A stretch of DNA of 6,298 nt from the NCBI GenBank assembly GCA_031283515.1, contig JAITBS010000119.1, positions 1 to 6,298 of the forward strand, in the 5' to 3' direction. Source of the DNA: Planctomycetaceae bacterium. GTDB taxonomy: Bacteria; Planctomycetota; Planctomycetia; Pirellulales; Thermoguttaceae. Positions 5,882 to 6,298 of this stretch are shown in pieces. The stretch's first letter is position 1. The number at the start of each line of letters is the position of its first letter. The notes beneath the pieces were generated by a model. That model did not search any database and was not told the origin of the DNA. It saw nothing but the letters and a program-made list of their open reading frames with translations. The translations under genes and the position numbers were made by a program.

Positions 5882-6189
5882 GGGGGAATTTCAAAGGAAC
5901 ACGAAATAACCGCTCATACATTCATAAAAAGAACGATTCACTATTTGCCAAACTGTTGACAGCGAGAGGAAAATCTCCAAAATTAGGTAATCTATCAGTG
6001 GAATATTTTTGAATTTGTTTACAGTTGGCAATTACGAGGTAGGCAATTACAAGGTAGGCGACCTTTCGCCAAAAGGTTTTGAACAATACAATAAACCCAC
6101 GGTCGTAACGGTTGTTTTTGTTATGGTGTTGTACACAGTTGGTTTTTCATTTCCGTCCGTCAAGGCTTATGGTCTAAAAGAAGGTTCCA
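5882..6189. other. Non-coding spacer upstream of the DUF1844 promoter
   Basis: About 300 bases with no convincing gene. Content: a TTGACA on the plus strand (5956-5961) without a matching -10, a 15-bp direct repeat (6027-6056), and two mutually exclusive small stems. One stem is GGCGA/TCGCC (6057-6061 with 6066-6070). The other is CCTTT/AAAGG (6062-6066 with 6072-6076). A plus-strand open frame at 6009-6233 with a TTG start encodes a hydrophobic stretch but has no supporting signal. Confidence 0.55.
6027..6056. repeat. 15-bp direct repeat, two copies, echoing the left array
   Basis: GGCAATTACGAGGTA (6027-6041) is followed at once by GGCAATTACAAGGTA (6042-6056), with one mismatch. A third GGC starts at 6057. 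The bases CAGTTGGCAATT at 6022-6033 are identical to the junction word between family A units of the 21-bp array at the other end of the window. The period differs (15 versus 21), so this is a related word or small relic, not another copy of the array. Confidence 0.7.
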
Positions 6190-6298
6190 TTATTCTGGTT
6201 TTATTTTCAGGTGCCACGGTTCGATATTTTTAGTGCGTTCGAGTCGTTTTGCGTATTGTTGTAGTTCTTTTTTTGTTAAACGAATGTGTTGGGCGTAT
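6190..6298 (-). CDS. C-terminal fragment of an unidentified protein, cut by the window edge
   Basis: A minus-strand frame is open from the right edge to a TAA at 6190-6192 and gives 35 residues, including LTKKELQQYAKRLERTKN and, near the end, EPWHLKIKPE. The charged, helix-forming composition and use of all codon classes look like a real protein end rather than chance translation. It was not listed as a complete frame because its start lies outside the window. I do not recognise the family. It is on the same strand as the other genes and about 310 bp upstream of the DUF1844 promoter, so it is probably a separate transcription unit. No terminator with a T-run follows it. Confidence 0.5.
   Translation of the reverse strand, partial: YAQHIRLTKKELQQYAKRLERTKNIEPWHLKIKPE

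Noticed and set aside
6009..6233. 74-codon plus-strand open frame with a hydrophobic segment
   Set aside because: It has a TTG start and no ribosome-binding site. It begins in a short direct repeat and overlaps the more protein-like minus-strand end at 6190-6298.

Overview
The window is AT-leaning bacterial DNA with all recognisable genes on the minus strand, mostly well spaced and mostly without clear Shine-Dalgarno sites. The gene set fits Planctomycetota best (Pirellulales-like, possibly a low-GC gut lineage): a DUF1844 protein beside a three-domain NifU, a large Cache-like hybrid kinase and an ABC-2-type ATPase. This is an inference from gene content and style. No marker gene is present, and some Deltaproteobacteria and Acidobacteria also carry DUF1844.

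Layout, left to right. Bases 1-566 are a 21-bp tandem array of 27 units running off the left edge, with two unit families that grade into each other. Bases 617-2938 (minus) encode a membrane hybrid histidine kinase with a C-terminal receiver domain. Bases 3084-3971 (minus) encode an ABC transporter ATPase with no permease in the window. Bases 3972-4411 are a non-coding, T/A-tract-rich spacer with a perfect 7-bp dyad and a terminator-like hairpin. Bases 4412-5404 (minus) encode a NifU-type Fe-S scaffold protein. Bases 5444-5794 (minus) encode a DUF1844 protein 39 bp upstream of nifU, with a good sigma70-like promoter in front. Bases 5828-6189 are non-coding and hold a 15-bp direct repeat that echoes a word of the left array. 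Bases 6190-6298 (minus) look like the last 35 codons of a gene cut by the window edge.

DUF1844 and nifU probably form one transcription unit ending near 4367. The ATPase and the kinase look like separately expressed genes. Nothing links the four genes into one pathway: they read as housekeeping Fe-S assembly, a transporter component and a sensory kinase that happen to be neighbours.

The most unusual content is the array. Its period equals two DNA helical turns. Its unit variation is concentrated at a few positions. On the plus strand it contains repeated TTGACA and GACAAT hexamers at promoter-like 17-bp spacing, pointing at the 3' end of the kinase. On the minus strand each unit of one family is an imperfect dyad followed by a T-tract. 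Whether it does anything or is an expanding minisatellite cannot be decided from one sequence.
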